Below are positions 45,591-54,388 of a DNA stretch of 64,000 bases, in pieces. Origin of the DNA: JASLQO01 sp002327525 (GTDB lineage Bacteria; Pseudomonadota; Gammaproteobacteria; Pseudomonadales; Azotimanducaceae); contig JASLQO010000013.1 in the NCBI GenBank assembly GCA_030744435.1, positions 1 to 64,000 of the forward strand, written 5' to 3'. A program made the position numbers and the translations under genes. Within the stretch, counting starts at the first letter, position 1, and every line of letters begins with the position of its first letter. The notes beneath the pieces are model-generated. The model had not been told where the DNA came from. It was given only the letters and a program-made list of their open reading frames with translations, and ran no database searches.

Positions 45591-46485
45591 GCCGCACGAC
45601 GTCTTCGACGAAAGCCTGCGCTCCTCCGGGTGTGAAACCTGCGCAGTACGTGATACCAGCACCCTTCTCCGCCAATTCCTCATTCCCGGTATCGGCCGCA
45701 CACTCCAGTACCGGCTTGCCATCGAGTTCTGCGATGCGGCAACGCCTCGCTTCGCTGGTGAAATACTCAGGGTGCCGCAACCAGGATATCGTGGCGGAAT
45801 CCCAGGGATGGAAGCCGGCATCGGCCGGGAAAGTGTCGGTCCAGTAGCGGCACCAGGCGAGAGAATTCTCGTAGAAATAGCGGGCGGTGGTTGAGCCTCG
45901 ATTGCGAATGATCTGGAGGTCTTGCTCCGCGACCGCTACCTGACTGGTGAGTTCGAATCCAGCCAGTACCAGCGGTATCCCTGATTCCAGAATGGCGGCC
46001 ATCGCCACAACGTCGTTCTCGAAGTTGAAATCCCGTACCGGTCCCGCGTCACCAATGAAGAAACGCCTGCCCGGACTGCGCCCCGCCACCACGACCAGTT
46101 GCTCGATGTTGGACACTACTTCGGGATAGTGACGCGCGAGCAGGCCGATGTTGGTGAGTGGCCCGATCGCCGCGATGGTTGCCGGACCGCGGTTGAGCGT
46201 GTCGGCGAGGAAAGTGGCCGCTCGAGTTGGTGCGTCGAGTTTGGTCATGGGCCGCTCCGCGCCTGTCAGCACGGGTACGTCGACTTCCTTCAAGGTTACG
46301 AGTTCATTGGCCACGCGGTAGACCTGTTCGTGCGGTGCGTTGCCAAACACGCAAGTCACGCCCAGCAGATTCGTCTCGGCCGCGTTGATGGCTTCGACGA
46401 TGGCAAAGCCATCGTCGATATCCCGTGGGCGACCTTCGTGGTGCACACCGAGCGCAACATCCGTGTCGATGATGAGGTCAATCAT
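45580..46485 (-). CDS. Inosine/uridine-preferring nucleoside hydrolase family
   Basis: A 301-residue nucleoside hydrolase. The calcium-site aspartates are in IIDTDVALG and DIDDGFAIVEAI; an extra ~8 residues separate the two halves compared with the common DTDPGIDD motif. Later family blocks are IAAIGPLTNIGLLARHYP and DFNFENDVVAMAAIL. It hydrolyses the N-glycosidic bond of ribonucleosides or related ribosides. The start overlaps the kinase stop by 8 bases. With that kinase it may salvage ribose-containing compounds, but this is inferred. Confidence 0.85.
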   Translation of the reverse strand: MIDLIIDTDVALGVHHEGRPRDIDDGFAIVEAINAAETNLLGVTCVFGNAPHEQVYRVANELVTLKEVDVPVLTGAERPMTKLDAPTRAATFLADTLNRGPATIAAIGPLTNIGLLARHYPEVVSNIEQLVVVAGRSPGRRFFIGDAGPVRDFNFENDVVAMAAILESGIPLVLAGFELTSQVAVAEQDLQIIRNRGSTTARYFYENSLAWCRYWTDTFPADAGFHPWDSATISWLRHPEYFTSEARRCRIAELDGKPVLECAADTGNEELAEKGAGITYCAGFTPGGAQAFVEDVVRHVF

Positions 46486-47473
46486 GCCAGGCGAGTACCC
46501 CGTCACGCGCCGCTCGCAGCCATACGAGCAGGGTCGATACGTCGGTTGTAAGTGGTAGCTGGGCGACACCGAGAATGCGGCGAATCACCTCCATTCCCGC
46601 GAAAGCCCGGGCCAACGCTGGTGAAAATCCATCTGGCTTGGATACCGCGTTGATGAGCGCTTGCTGATCCGCAGGTGAAATGCCCGCAAATGTCAGATGC
46701 GCCTGGAGTATGCCGTAGTCGTACTCTGACGGACCCTCGAAGGCGAACTCGAAGTCGATAACGCCTACCCCGCCGCTGTCTGTACGCAGCCAGCTGCCGG
46801 GGTAGAAATCGCCGTGCAGCAAGGCGGGTGTGGAGGTATGGGTGCGGTTGCCGAGATAGATTTCACCGAGGCACTCGGCGCTGTCGCGCAGGTTGTCGTC
46901 GGCGAGCAGTTCGGCCTGGAAAGGTCGCAGTTCCGCCGCGATCTGCACACCATTGTCGCTTTTGAGGGGTATGTCGAAGATGTGCTCGTGGTTCAGCACG
47001 CGCATGCTCATATTCGCGAGCCCCTGCGCCGGAATGGCCTTGTGCAAGTGGCCGAGCCAGGCAATGAGTAGCGGCAGGTCGGAATCACGAACGTTGCCGG
47101 TGCGCATCTCATAGAGATCGGTGCGGTCGGAGCCGCTGCCGAGGTCCTCAAGACAAAGCAGGTGCGAAGGACGGTGATAGCCAATCGGGGTGGGCATGTG
47201 TTGCATGAGCCGGGCGTCCGTCGCGGTGAGAGCGTAGAACTGCGCCTCGGTATCGAGGCGTTCTATCGGGGCGGGGATGTCGGGATATCTGGCGACGTAC
47301 GGCAGCGATTGCTTGAGGATCACGCGGCGGGTGCCGAGATGCGCGCGCAGCGTTTGATTCATGTTGCCCTCACCTGCAACGGTGAGACACTGGATGTCCT
47401 CGTCTGCGCTTATCCATCCCTCGAGGCGGGCAAGTGCCACGGCCTCGCGGGGGCGTTCGATATCGAGCTTCAC
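46478..47473 (-). CDS. Phosphotransferase, methylthioribose-kinase-like
   Basis: A 331-residue aminoglycoside-phosphotransferase-fold kinase starting with GTG that overlaps the mpl stop as GTGA. The N-terminal nucleotide region GEGNMNQTLRAHLG and VILKQSLPYVARYP resemble methylthioribose kinase (MtnK). The catalytic loop is LLHGDFYPGSW and the metal loop is VIDFEFA. The substrate is probably a sugar or ribose derivative; methylthioribose is a guess from the KQSLPYV motif. It sits between mpl and a nucleoside hydrolase, giving a salvage context. Confidence 0.7.
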   Translation of the reverse strand: MKLDIERPREAVALARLEGWISADEDIQCLTVAGEGNMNQTLRAHLGTRRVILKQSLPYVARYPDIPAPIERLDTEAQFYALTATDARLMQHMPTPIGYHRPSHLLCLEDLGSGSDRTDLYEMRTGNVRDSDLPLLIAWLGHLHKAIPAQGLANMSMRVLNHEHIFDIPLKSDNGVQIAAELRPFQAELLADDNLRDSAECLGEIYLGNRTHTSTPALLHGDFYPGSWLRTDSGGVGVIDFEFAFEGPSEYDYGILQAHLTFAGISPADQQALINAVSKPDGFSPALARAFAGMEVIRRILGVAQLPLTTDVSTLLVWLRAARDGVLAWHD

Positions 47474-48861
47474 GCGGCTTCCAGCGCGCCGGGTAGTTTT
47501 TGGTAGATACCGCCGAAGGCGCCGTTGGACATGATGACTATGTGTCGTGGGCGGTCGTCGAGCCGGACCAGCGCCTTGATCAGACGATCGAGATCGTCGA
47601 ATTGCCGTGCTGGTACGACACAGTTGCCGACCACTTCCGACAGGTCCCATTTGATGTTGTCGCCGCGAAACCAGAACGCCTGATCGGCTGCTGCGCAACA
47701 CGTGGCCAGATCCTGCTGCAGAGTACCCAGAGACATCGTATGCGAGCGCGGCTCCACGACCACGACGATCTCCTGGACTCCCACCTTGTTGCGCAAGCCC
47801 TGCAGGGTGGTACGGATAGCGGTCGGGTGGTGGGCGAAATCGTCATACACGGTGACGTTACCTACCTGAGCGATGACATCCATGCGCCGCTTCACACCCG
47901 AGAACGTGCAGAGCGCCTCCATGGCAACGGAACAGGGCACTCCCGCGTGGCGCGCGGCCACGATGGCGGCGAGAGCATTGCTCACGTTGTGCTCGCCAAT
48001 CAGATTCCAGCTCACGCGGCCCTGTACCTCGTGTCCGAATACCACGTCAAATTCTGCGCAATTGGCCGCAGTGGTGCGTGCCCACCAGAGCTCTCCGGTG
48101 TCGGCGCCCACTGATTTGCGCACGGGACCCGTGCCGAAACGGCTGACCGGTGTCCAGCAACCCTGATGAAGCACCTCGCTCACATGGTCGTCCTGCGCGG
48201 GCGTGATCACGAGGCCTTCGCCGGGAACCGAGCGCAGAAGATGATGAAACTGTGTCTGAATGGCGCCCAGATCCGGAAAGATGTCGGCGTGGTCGTACTC
48301 GAGGTTATTGATGATCAGGGTGCGGGGACGGTAGTGCATGAATTTCGAGCGCCGGTCGAAATAGGAAGTGTCGTACTCGTCCGCTTCCACGACGAAGAAA
48401 GGATCGGATCCGAGCCGTGAGGAGCGCGACAGGTCTTTCGGTACACCGCCGATCAGGTATCCGGGCGCGAGACCGGCGCATTCCAGAATCCAGGTCAACA
48501 TGCTCGCCGTGGTTGTCTTGCCATGCGTACCGGCCACCGCCAGCACCCAGCGCCCCGGCAGCACGAAGCGCCCCAGCCATTCGGCACCCGAAGTGTAAAG
48601 CAGCCCTGAATTGAGTACGTACTCCACCGCCTCGTTGCCGCGCGGCAGCCCGGCATTGCCGACCACGACCAGATCGGGCGCGGGATCCAGTTGAGCAGGA
48701 TCGAATCCTTCGAACACTTCGATCTCGGCCGCCGCGAGTTGATCGCTCATCGGCGGGTAGAGGCGGTTGTCGGATCCGGTCACGATGTGCCCCTGTGCTT
48801 TCGCCAGCTGCGCGAGGCTACCCATCAGGGTACCGCCGATGCCGAGAAAGTAGATGTTCAC
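47470..48861 (-). CDS. mpl: Murein tripeptide ligase Mpl
   Basis: A 463-residue Mur-ligase-type protein. N-terminal YFLGIGGTLMGSLAQLAKAQGH, the ATP loop AGTHGKTTTASML and EADEYDTSYFDRRSKF mark Mpl rather than MurC. Mpl joins UDP-MurNAc to recycled L-Ala-gamma-D-Glu-meso-DAP in the cytoplasm, saving peptidoglycan turnover products. The start is GTG 48861, overlapping the upstream membrane protein stop as GTGA. It is followed by a kinase start with another GTGA overlap. Confidence 0.92.
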   Translation of the reverse strand: MNIYFLGIGGTLMGSLAQLAKAQGHIVTGSDNRLYPPMSDQLAAAEIEVFEGFDPAQLDPAPDLVVVGNAGLPRGNEAVEYVLNSGLLYTSGAEWLGRFVLPGRWVLAVAGTHGKTTTASMLTWILECAGLAPGYLIGGVPKDLSRSSRLGSDPFFVVEADEYDTSYFDRRSKFMHYRPRTLIINNLEYDHADIFPDLGAIQTQFHHLLRSVPGEGLVITPAQDDHVSEVLHQGCWTPVSRFGTGPVRKSVGADTGELWWARTTAANCAEFDVVFGHEVQGRVSWNLIGEHNVSNALAAIVAARHAGVPCSVAMEALCTFSGVKRRMDVIAQVGNVTVYDDFAHHPTAIRTTLQGLRNKVGVQEIVVVVEPRSHTMSLGTLQQDLATCCAAADQAFWFRGDNIKWDLSEVVGNCVVPARQFDDLDRLIKALVRLDDRPRHIVIMSNGAFGGIYQKLPGALEAA

Positions 48862-49358
48862 GCTGCGGTGACCACCTGCCCGGCCGAGACACTGAGCAGC
48901 GAGATACCGATGGCCGTGGCGATGCCGACGGCCAAGTGAGTATCGAGCGCGCGGTGCAGGATGAAGCCAACAACGGTTACCGACCACAGCATGAAGCACA
49001 GGGGCAGAAAGGCCGCACCAACCTGTCCCAGCATACCGCTCACTGGCAGCAGCATCGCAAAAAGTACCGTGATGATCAGGTCACAACCGCAGATGGCGGT
49101 AAAGGCGGCCAGAAAGCGAGAGGGTACCTCGCGCAGGTAGCAGGCGAGGTAGATCAGAGACGCGGTCACGCAAAGCGTGACCACCACGTAGGTTGCGATC
49201 ATCAGGGGCGTCTGTTCACCGGTGGCCAGGGACAGCGCCAAAACACCGAGCAGATTGGCACACACAACGCTGCCGACGAACCAAGGCTGGGTCGGAACGT
49301 ATTCGGGACCCTGACGCATGAGGCAGATCTGCCAGAAGAGATTGAGTACGGCTTTCAT
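48858..49358 (-). CDS. Four-helix inner-membrane protein, unknown
   Basis: A 166-residue protein with four hydrophobic segments (FVGSVVCANLLGVLAL, MIATYVVVTLCVTASLIYLACYL, LIITVLFAMLLPVSG, FLPLCFMLWSVTVVGFIL) and a short cytoplasmic N-terminus. No family is recognised. It is the first gene of the mpl operon and its stop overlaps the mpl start, so a link to the envelope is plausible. The opposite-strand phosphofructokinase starts 90 bases away. Confidence 0.7.
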   Translation of the reverse strand: MKAVLNLFWQICLMRQGPEYVPTQPWFVGSVVCANLLGVLALSLATGEQTPLMIATYVVVTLCVTASLIYLACYLREVPSRFLAAFTAICGCDLIITVLFAMLLPVSGMLGQVGAAFLPLCFMLWSVTVVGFILHRALDTHLAVGIATAIGISLLSVSAGQVVTAA

Positions 49359-49448
49359 GGGCCGTGCATGTTACTGGAGACGGTTGAGATTGGGCACTGG
49401 TGTTGTTCAGCGGGGTACAATCGCGTTTTCAACCTGATCGGATGTTCA

Positions 49449-50708
49449 ATGGCCAAACCAAACGCGTTTTACGCACAGTCGGGCGGTGTTACCGCTGTCA
49501 TCAATGCCAGCGCCTGCGGGGTGATTGAGACCGCCAGACAGAACCGGGATCGAATCGGCAAGGTTTATGCTGGGCGCAATGGGATTCTCGGGGCGTTGAC
49601 AGAGGAACTGATCGATACCGGCAGGGAGTCGGCTCGGGCCATCCGGGGCTTGCGATCTACACCGAGCGGCGCTTTCGGGTCCTGCCGCTACAAGCTTAGG
49701 AGCCTCGAAGAAAACAAACGCGAATACCGGCGTCTGATCGATGTGTTTGCGGCACACGACATCCGCTACTTCTTCTACAACGGTGGCGGTGACTCGCAGG
49801 ACACCGCCAACAAGGTATCGCAACTCGGCGAGACGCTCGGTTTTCCGATCACCTGTATCGGTATTCCAAAAACGGTCGACAACGACCTTCCTCTCACCGA
49901 TTGCTGCCCGGGATTTGGCTCCGTTGCGAAATACGTTGCCGTGTCCACGCGGGAGGCGGCGCTCGACGTGGCATCCATGTGCGAGACGTCGACGAAGGTG
50001 TTCATCCTGGAAGTCATGGGCCGGCACGCGGGCTGGATTGCCGCCGCCGCCGGTCTTGCTCAGGAAAAACGTGGAGATGCGCCGCACATCATCATTTTGC
50101 CGGAAGTGCCCTTTCACAAAGGGCGTTTCCTCGCCAAAGTGAAACGCACCGTACGCGAACGGGGCTACTGTGTGATCGTTGTGTCCGAGGGAGCGCAGTA
50201 CAAGAACGGCCGTTTCGTCGCTGATGCGGGTACGAAGGATGCGTTTGGGCATACGCAGCTCGGCGGTGTGGCGCCGACCATCGCGGCCATGATCAAAGAG
50301 AGATTCGGTTACAAGTATCACTGGGCGGTCGCGGACTACCTGCAGCGGGCAGCGCGGCACGTGGCATCTGCGACTGATGTCGAACAGGCCTATGCGCTCG
50401 GCAAGGCGGCCGTGGAGTTCGCGCTCACGGGTAAGAACGCCGTCATGCCTACTATCGTGCGCACCAACGACAAGCCGTATCGCTGGAAGATCGGAGAGGC
50501 GAAACTCGAGCGGGTGGCCAACGTCGAGCGCAAGATGCCTAAAAGCTACATATCCAGCGATGGGTTTGGCATCACCGCGGCGGCCAGGCGATATCTCGCA
50601 CCGTTGATCGAAGGCGAGGATTACCCGGCGTACAAAAACGGATTGCCGCGCTATGTGCGGTTCGAGAATAAGCTGGTCGCCAAGAAACTCAAAGCCTTCA
50701 GGGTGTAA
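49449..50708 (+). CDS. PPi-dependent 6-phosphofructokinase
   Basis: A 419-residue phosphofructokinase. Phosphoryl-donor determinants indicate pyrophosphate: GGGDS (112-116) has Asp where ATP enzymes have Gly, and PKTVDND (140-146) has Lys where ATP enzymes have Gly. EVMGRHAGWIAA and ILPEVPF are canonical. It interconverts fructose-6-phosphate and fructose-1,6-bisphosphate reversibly with PPi. ATG 49449 begins the conserved MAKPNAFYAQSGG; the open frame upstream is antisense to the membrane protein. With the membrane PPase it suggests a PPi-based energy economy. Confidence 0.92.
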   Translation: MAKPNAFYAQSGGVTAVINASACGVIETARQNRDRIGKVYAGRNGILGALTEELIDTGRESARAIRGLRSTPSGAFGSCRYKLRSLEENKREYRRLIDVFAAHDIRYFFYNGGGDSQDTANKVSQLGETLGFPITCIGIPKTVDNDLPLTDCCPGFGSVAKYVAVSTREAALDVASMCETSTKVFILEVMGRHAGWIAAAAGLAQEKRGDAPHIIILPEVPFHKGRFLAKVKRTVRERGYCVIVVSEGAQYKNGRFVADAGTKDAFGHTQLGGVAPTIAAMIKERFGYKYHWAVADYLQRAARHVASATDVEQAYALGKAAVEFALTGKNAVMPTIVRTNDKPYRWKIGEAKLERVANVERKMPKSYISSDGFGITAAARRYLAPLIEGEDYPAYKNGLPRYVRFENKLVAKKLKAFRV

Positions 50709-50709
50709 T

Positions 50710-50884
50710 TCGAGAAGCCGACACCGGACCCGTCCTGACCAGGTGCGAAGTTCCAGATGGACATCCATTTCCTCTTGCCCTGGTCGTAGCAGCAATGCGC
50801 CGCGGTCACGACCGCGTGCTTCGTGCCAATGACCGATGCCGAACACGAGGCATTACCACCGCCGGGCACCTTGAAGACCGGCAC
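50710..50884 (-). pseudogene. Trypsin-like serine protease fragment
   Basis: A stranded piece of an S1-type protease: MPVFKVPGGGNASCSASVIG, then the active-site histidine block VVTAAHCCYDQGK and WNFAPGQDG. After about 55 residues the frame runs into the end of the phosphofructokinase gene. The Asp and Ser blocks and any signal peptide are absent. At most 58 residues of protease remain. Confidence 0.7.
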
Positions 50885-50887
50885 TGA

Positions 50888-53269
50888 TCACCTCGCCGCG
50901 ATAGGTAGCGTGCCGGTCACGTCGTCGATGACGAGTTGGGCGATTTCTTCGGAGGACAGTCCCGCTTCCTGTGCGAGTACTTCTTCGAGGTGCTCCCCCA
51001 GCAAGGGGGCACGCCGATCTGGCGGGGTGGCCGCTCGGTGGAGGCGATACGGTTGCGCTGGATAGTGCTTCACGCCGAGGCCAGGACGATCCTGGGCAAG
51101 AAATGCCTCTCTGGCGGCCAGGTGAGGATCTCCGAGCAGATCGAGACCGTTGAACACTGCCCCCGCAGGTACGCCTACACGCTGCAGCTCATGCATCAAG
51201 GTGGTTTTCTCCTGCTGTGCAGTCCAGTTTTCTAGCTGTCCATCCACATCGTCGTGCTCATCGTCGATTCCCGCCATGGCGCAGAGCGCATGAAGCTGAT
51301 CTGGTGTCTTGCAGGAAATGGCGATCCAGCCGTCGTTTGCACAAGCGTAGGTTCCCTGAAGCGCATAGCCCGGGTGTTTGTTGCCCATCCTTCCCGGATC
51401 GTAGTTCGCGAGTGACCAGCCGGTCATGGCGTCTCCGAGGTAGAGGTTGCACGCTTCGATCTGACTGAAATCCAGATGCAGGCCCTCTCCCGTGCGATCG
51501 CGTCGATGCAGTGCGGCCAGCAGATCCACAGCACCCATCACGCCCGCAAACAGGTCGCCGCCGGTCATGCCGGTGAACAGGGGCTCGCCATCCCCGTAGC
51601 CGGTCAGGTGATTCATTCCGGACATCTGTTCGGTCGACATGCCGAACGCGACGTAGTCGCGCCAGGAGACATCGGCGCCAAAGCCGGAGAGAGAGATCAT
51701 GATGAGACGGGGGTTGATGGCGCGCAGACTCTCATAAGACAGATCGAACCCGTCCATCACGCGAGGGGTGTAATTCTCTATGAGGATGTCTGCCTTGCGC
51801 ACGAGTGTTTTGATGGCGGAGACGGCCCTCGTGTCCGTGAGATCGAGCGTCACGTCACGTTTGTTGCGGTTGATCCAATTGAAGTAAGGCGAGGCTTCCC
51901 AGCTGGGCACGTCGTCCTCTGTGATGGTGCCACTGCCGCGCCATCCGTCGATACGCTGCAGCGATTCGATTTTGATCACATCCGCGCCGGCGTCCGCCAG
52001 AATCTGCGCCAACGCAGGACCGGCGAAGAACATGGACATGTCCATCACGCGCAAACCTTCCAGCGGCAGTGCACTGGGTGGGTGATTGTGCGTTTGCTTC
52101 TCAGATGGGGCGGCTATCAGGTCGATCGTGGCGAGGATCTCCTTGGTATGTTCTCCAAGCAGGGGCGGGCGGTTGATCTCTATCTCGCCGGCCGCCGATT
52201 TGAATGGAACACCAGGCACCTGCACTGGTCCGCACTCGGGATGTTCGAGCGTCTGGAAGAAGCCCCTCTCTTGGTGCGGTGTGAGTTCAAATAGCTGTTG
52301 CAGATTGGGCACCAGCCCGAACGGGACACGCCGGGCCTGGGCCTCGTGGAAGAGTTCGACTGCCGATCTGTCCGTCAGGGCGTCGCGAAATATGCCTCGA
52401 ATCTCTTCCAGTCGGTCGTCGGGTGTCGCCCAGGAGATACCCTGGTAGTGTTCGTCGAGTGCGATGTCTTCGCGGCCGAGAAAAGCGCAGAGCATTTGCC
52501 ACTGAGCAAGAGTAAGGGCGTTGAGGCCGATGATGCCATCGCGCGTCGGCAGCATGTAGCACGCACCCGCACCGGATCCGACGCTGGAATAGCGCTCGGC
52601 GAGGATGCCGCGGTATTCATACAGGAGACTCGGAATCTGCGCGCCGCACAGCACTGCCTGCTGCGTACTCACATCGATGTATTCACCGTTCCCGTGGCGT
52701 GAGCGACCCAGCACGGCCAACAAGGTCGCTGCCGCGGCATAGGCGCCGGCCAGGGTTTCGGTGGTTGCACCACCGACCTGCAGAGGCCTGCGCTCGGGCA
52801 CTCCGCACAGTTGCGCCCATCCGCCCACCGCGCAAGCGATGAGGTGCGAACTCTCATAGTCGCAGTACGGTCCTCCACCGCCAAAACCTGTAACGGAGGT
52901 GAATATGGCAGCTGGATTCCAGGCTCGAATCTGCTCGTGCCCGATGCCAGCTCGCTTGAGTGCTTCGCAGCCGATGACCACGTCGTAACAGCCCACGAGC
53001 CGTGCGAGCGTCGTTTGTCCCGCTGGTACGTCCAGATCGAGAACGACACTGCGTTTTCCCGTGTTGAAAAAAAAGAAGCTCGCGCTCCGCTCGGGATGAG
53101 GTTGGCCGTCCGGAAAAGGTCCGAATCCGCGGCTCACATCGCCGGTGTCGGGACGCTCTATCTTGACCGTCTCAGCACCCAGGTCACACAGGAGCTTCGA
53201 ACAGAACGGCCCCGCAACGCCTTCCGAGAGGTCCAGTATGCTCACGCCATTGAGAAACTGGTTGTTCAC
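50888..53269 (-). CDS. Fused double-domain family III CoA-transferase
   Basis: A 793-residue protein with two complete CaiB/BaiF domains (about 1-370 and 400-780), where most members are one. Both begin with the family start (GVSILDLSEGVAGPFCSKLLCDLGAETVKIE and GLRVMDMSMFFAGPALAQILADAGADVIKIE). The second keeps the likely catalytic aspartate in GMTGGDLFAG; the first has TTETLAG, with Glu at that place. One half may be inactive and structural. It transfers CoA between carboxylic acids; substrates are unknown. It lies 4 bases from the protease fragment. Confidence 0.88.
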   Translation of the reverse strand: MNNQFLNGVSILDLSEGVAGPFCSKLLCDLGAETVKIERPDTGDVSRGFGPFPDGQPHPERSASFFFFNTGKRSVVLDLDVPAGQTTLARLVGCYDVVIGCEALKRAGIGHEQIRAWNPAAIFTSVTGFGGGGPYCDYESSHLIACAVGGWAQLCGVPERRPLQVGGATTETLAGAYAAAATLLAVLGRSRHGNGEYIDVSTQQAVLCGAQIPSLLYEYRGILAERYSSVGSGAGACYMLPTRDGIIGLNALTLAQWQMLCAFLGREDIALDEHYQGISWATPDDRLEEIRGIFRDALTDRSAVELFHEAQARRVPFGLVPNLQQLFELTPHQERGFFQTLEHPECGPVQVPGVPFKSAAGEIEINRPPLLGEHTKEILATIDLIAAPSEKQTHNHPPSALPLEGLRVMDMSMFFAGPALAQILADAGADVIKIESLQRIDGWRGSGTITEDDVPSWEASPYFNWINRNKRDVTLDLTDTRAVSAIKTLVRKADILIENYTPRVMDGFDLSYESLRAINPRLIMISLSGFGADVSWRDYVAFGMSTEQMSGMNHLTGYGDGEPLFTGMTGGDLFAGVMGAVDLLAALHRRDRTGEGLHLDFSQIEACNLYLGDAMTGWSLANYDPGRMGNKHPGYALQGTYACANDGWIAISCKTPDQLHALCAMAGIDDEHDDVDGQLENWTAQQEKTTLMHELQRVGVPAGAVFNGLDLLGDPHLAAREAFLAQDRPGLGVKHYPAQPYRLHRAATPPDRRAPLLGEHLEEVLAQEAGLSSEEIAQLVIDDVTGTLPIAAR

Positions 53270-53336
53270 TGCTCCCCGATTGTTGTGCCGCCCTGCAACG
53301 CAACATACTCGATGTGCAGGAGCGTTTTAAGCACCT

Positions 53337-53864
53337 TCACGCGTACGCATCGAGATCCACAACCAGCGCCTGCATCAAGTAGTCATCGTAGCCGCCCTCA
53401 CGAAGGAACACGGTGTAGATCTGATGACCGAGGAGGATGGCACGGTTAGTCTGGGTTTCGGCGCCCGTTTCGGTTTCGGTTTTCAGTGTGATGCTGACTG
53501 AACCCTTGCGATTGGTGATGGGCACACCCGCCACGGATTCGGCTGTACGGCGGTGGGCCAGCACAGTATCGCCGATCTGCCCCGCGACGAAGGCCCGCAG
53601 GTTTTTGTCGAGCGCGCCGTTGCGCTCGACCGCCGGGAGTATGTTCTTCAGGGTGATTGTTTGCCGGTTGCCGGTTGCCGGTTGCCGGTTGCCGTCTGTC
53701 GTGATCTCGAAGCGTCTGTCCATGAGCCGGGTGACGACCCGGCCTGCCCTGTTGCCGGAACGCGAGTCGCGTACACGTGCATAGACACGAAAGACCCCGC
53801 GGCCGGCGTAGTGGTCGGGCCGCGCGCAGACTGCCTGGGTGAATGGTTCCGCCGTTTCGGTCAT
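53337..53864 (-). CDS. Unknown protein with a 7-bp repeat in its frame
   Basis: A 175-residue frame with no family I recognise. It is polar, without a signal peptide, and ends in GHQIYTVFLREGGYDDYLMQALVVDLDAYA. A (TTGCCGG)4 tract at residues about 57-68 (encoding GNRQPATGNRQ) would change the reading frame if a unit were gained or lost. Codon use is like that of its neighbours. It is about 70 bases upstream-strand from the CoA-transferase start. The start codon is uncertain because the frame upstream is open in an alternative register. Confidence 0.5.
   Translation of the reverse strand: MTETAEPFTQAVCARPDHYAGRGVFRVYARVRDSRSGNRAGRVVTRLMDRRFEITTDGNRQPATGNRQTITLKNILPAVERNGALDKNLRAFVAGQIGDTVLAHRRTAESVAGVPITNRKGSVSITLKTETETGAETQTNRAILLGHQIYTVFLREGGYDDYLMQALVVDLDAYA
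53661..53694. repeat. Heptanucleotide tandem repeat (TTGCCGG)4
   Basis: Four perfect TTGCCGG units plus a partial TTGCCG. Seven is not a multiple of three, so each unit change would switch the reading frame of the surrounding gene, as in phase-variable loci. Confidence 0.9.
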
Positions 53865-54001
53865 CTCGTTCGGAGGCGTTGCACCATCGCTTCGGGGCTA
53901 GTGCGTCACAGCGCCACGGCCGGGCTCCACCGGCCAGGCGGGACAAGGGGGGTAGCGCGGCCATTGCCGAATTCCTTGCTTCCCTGGCAGTTCAAAATCG
54001 T

Positions 54002-54370
54002 CTATGCGCCTTCTCGCGGGATATACAGTATTGCGTCGTGCAGCACCGGTGCGCCGGTGATCATGGACGGATCGCCCATGCGGACGTCACGGCGCCAGAT
54101 GTGGGTGCCGCTGAGAGCATCCATCACGTAGGCATTTCCGGCGGCATCCCCGAACCAGAGGATGTCGTGCCCCTCCACCACCGTATGTCCGACCGCCGTT
54201 CGCGGTGGGGCAAGGGTGGCATATTCCCACCTGGCGCAACCTTGAGTTCGGGTACCTCATGGCACTGGGCGCAGTTCTCGATGTAGAGATTTTCGGGCGA
54301 GCTTGCTTTCGAAGCTGTGTCCGCCGTGCCCACGAGTTGCCCGACAGTAGCGACATTACGTCGCTCAGTC
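54002..54370 (-). pseudogene. PQQ/cytochrome c quinoprotein remnant
   Basis: A c-type heme site appears in SPENLYIENCAQCHE. A frame change near 54200 then leads to quinoprotein beta-propeller sequence: GHTVVEGHDILWFGDAAGNAYVMDALSGTHIWRRD, ITGAPVLHDAILYIPREGA and a TAG (54002-54004). In PQQ alcohol dehydrogenases several hundred residues should follow or intervene, so most of the protein is lost. It lies just downstream of hisI. About 140 bases beyond it (53865-54001) hold no recognised gene. Confidence 0.65.
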
Positions 54371-54388
54371 GGAGCACCGGCCCGCGTA

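Noticed and set aside
49446..50846. A 466-codon minus-strand frame opposite the phosphofructokinase
   Set aside because: Long, but fully antisense to a gene with intact catalytic motifs, and its own sequence lacks any domain pattern.
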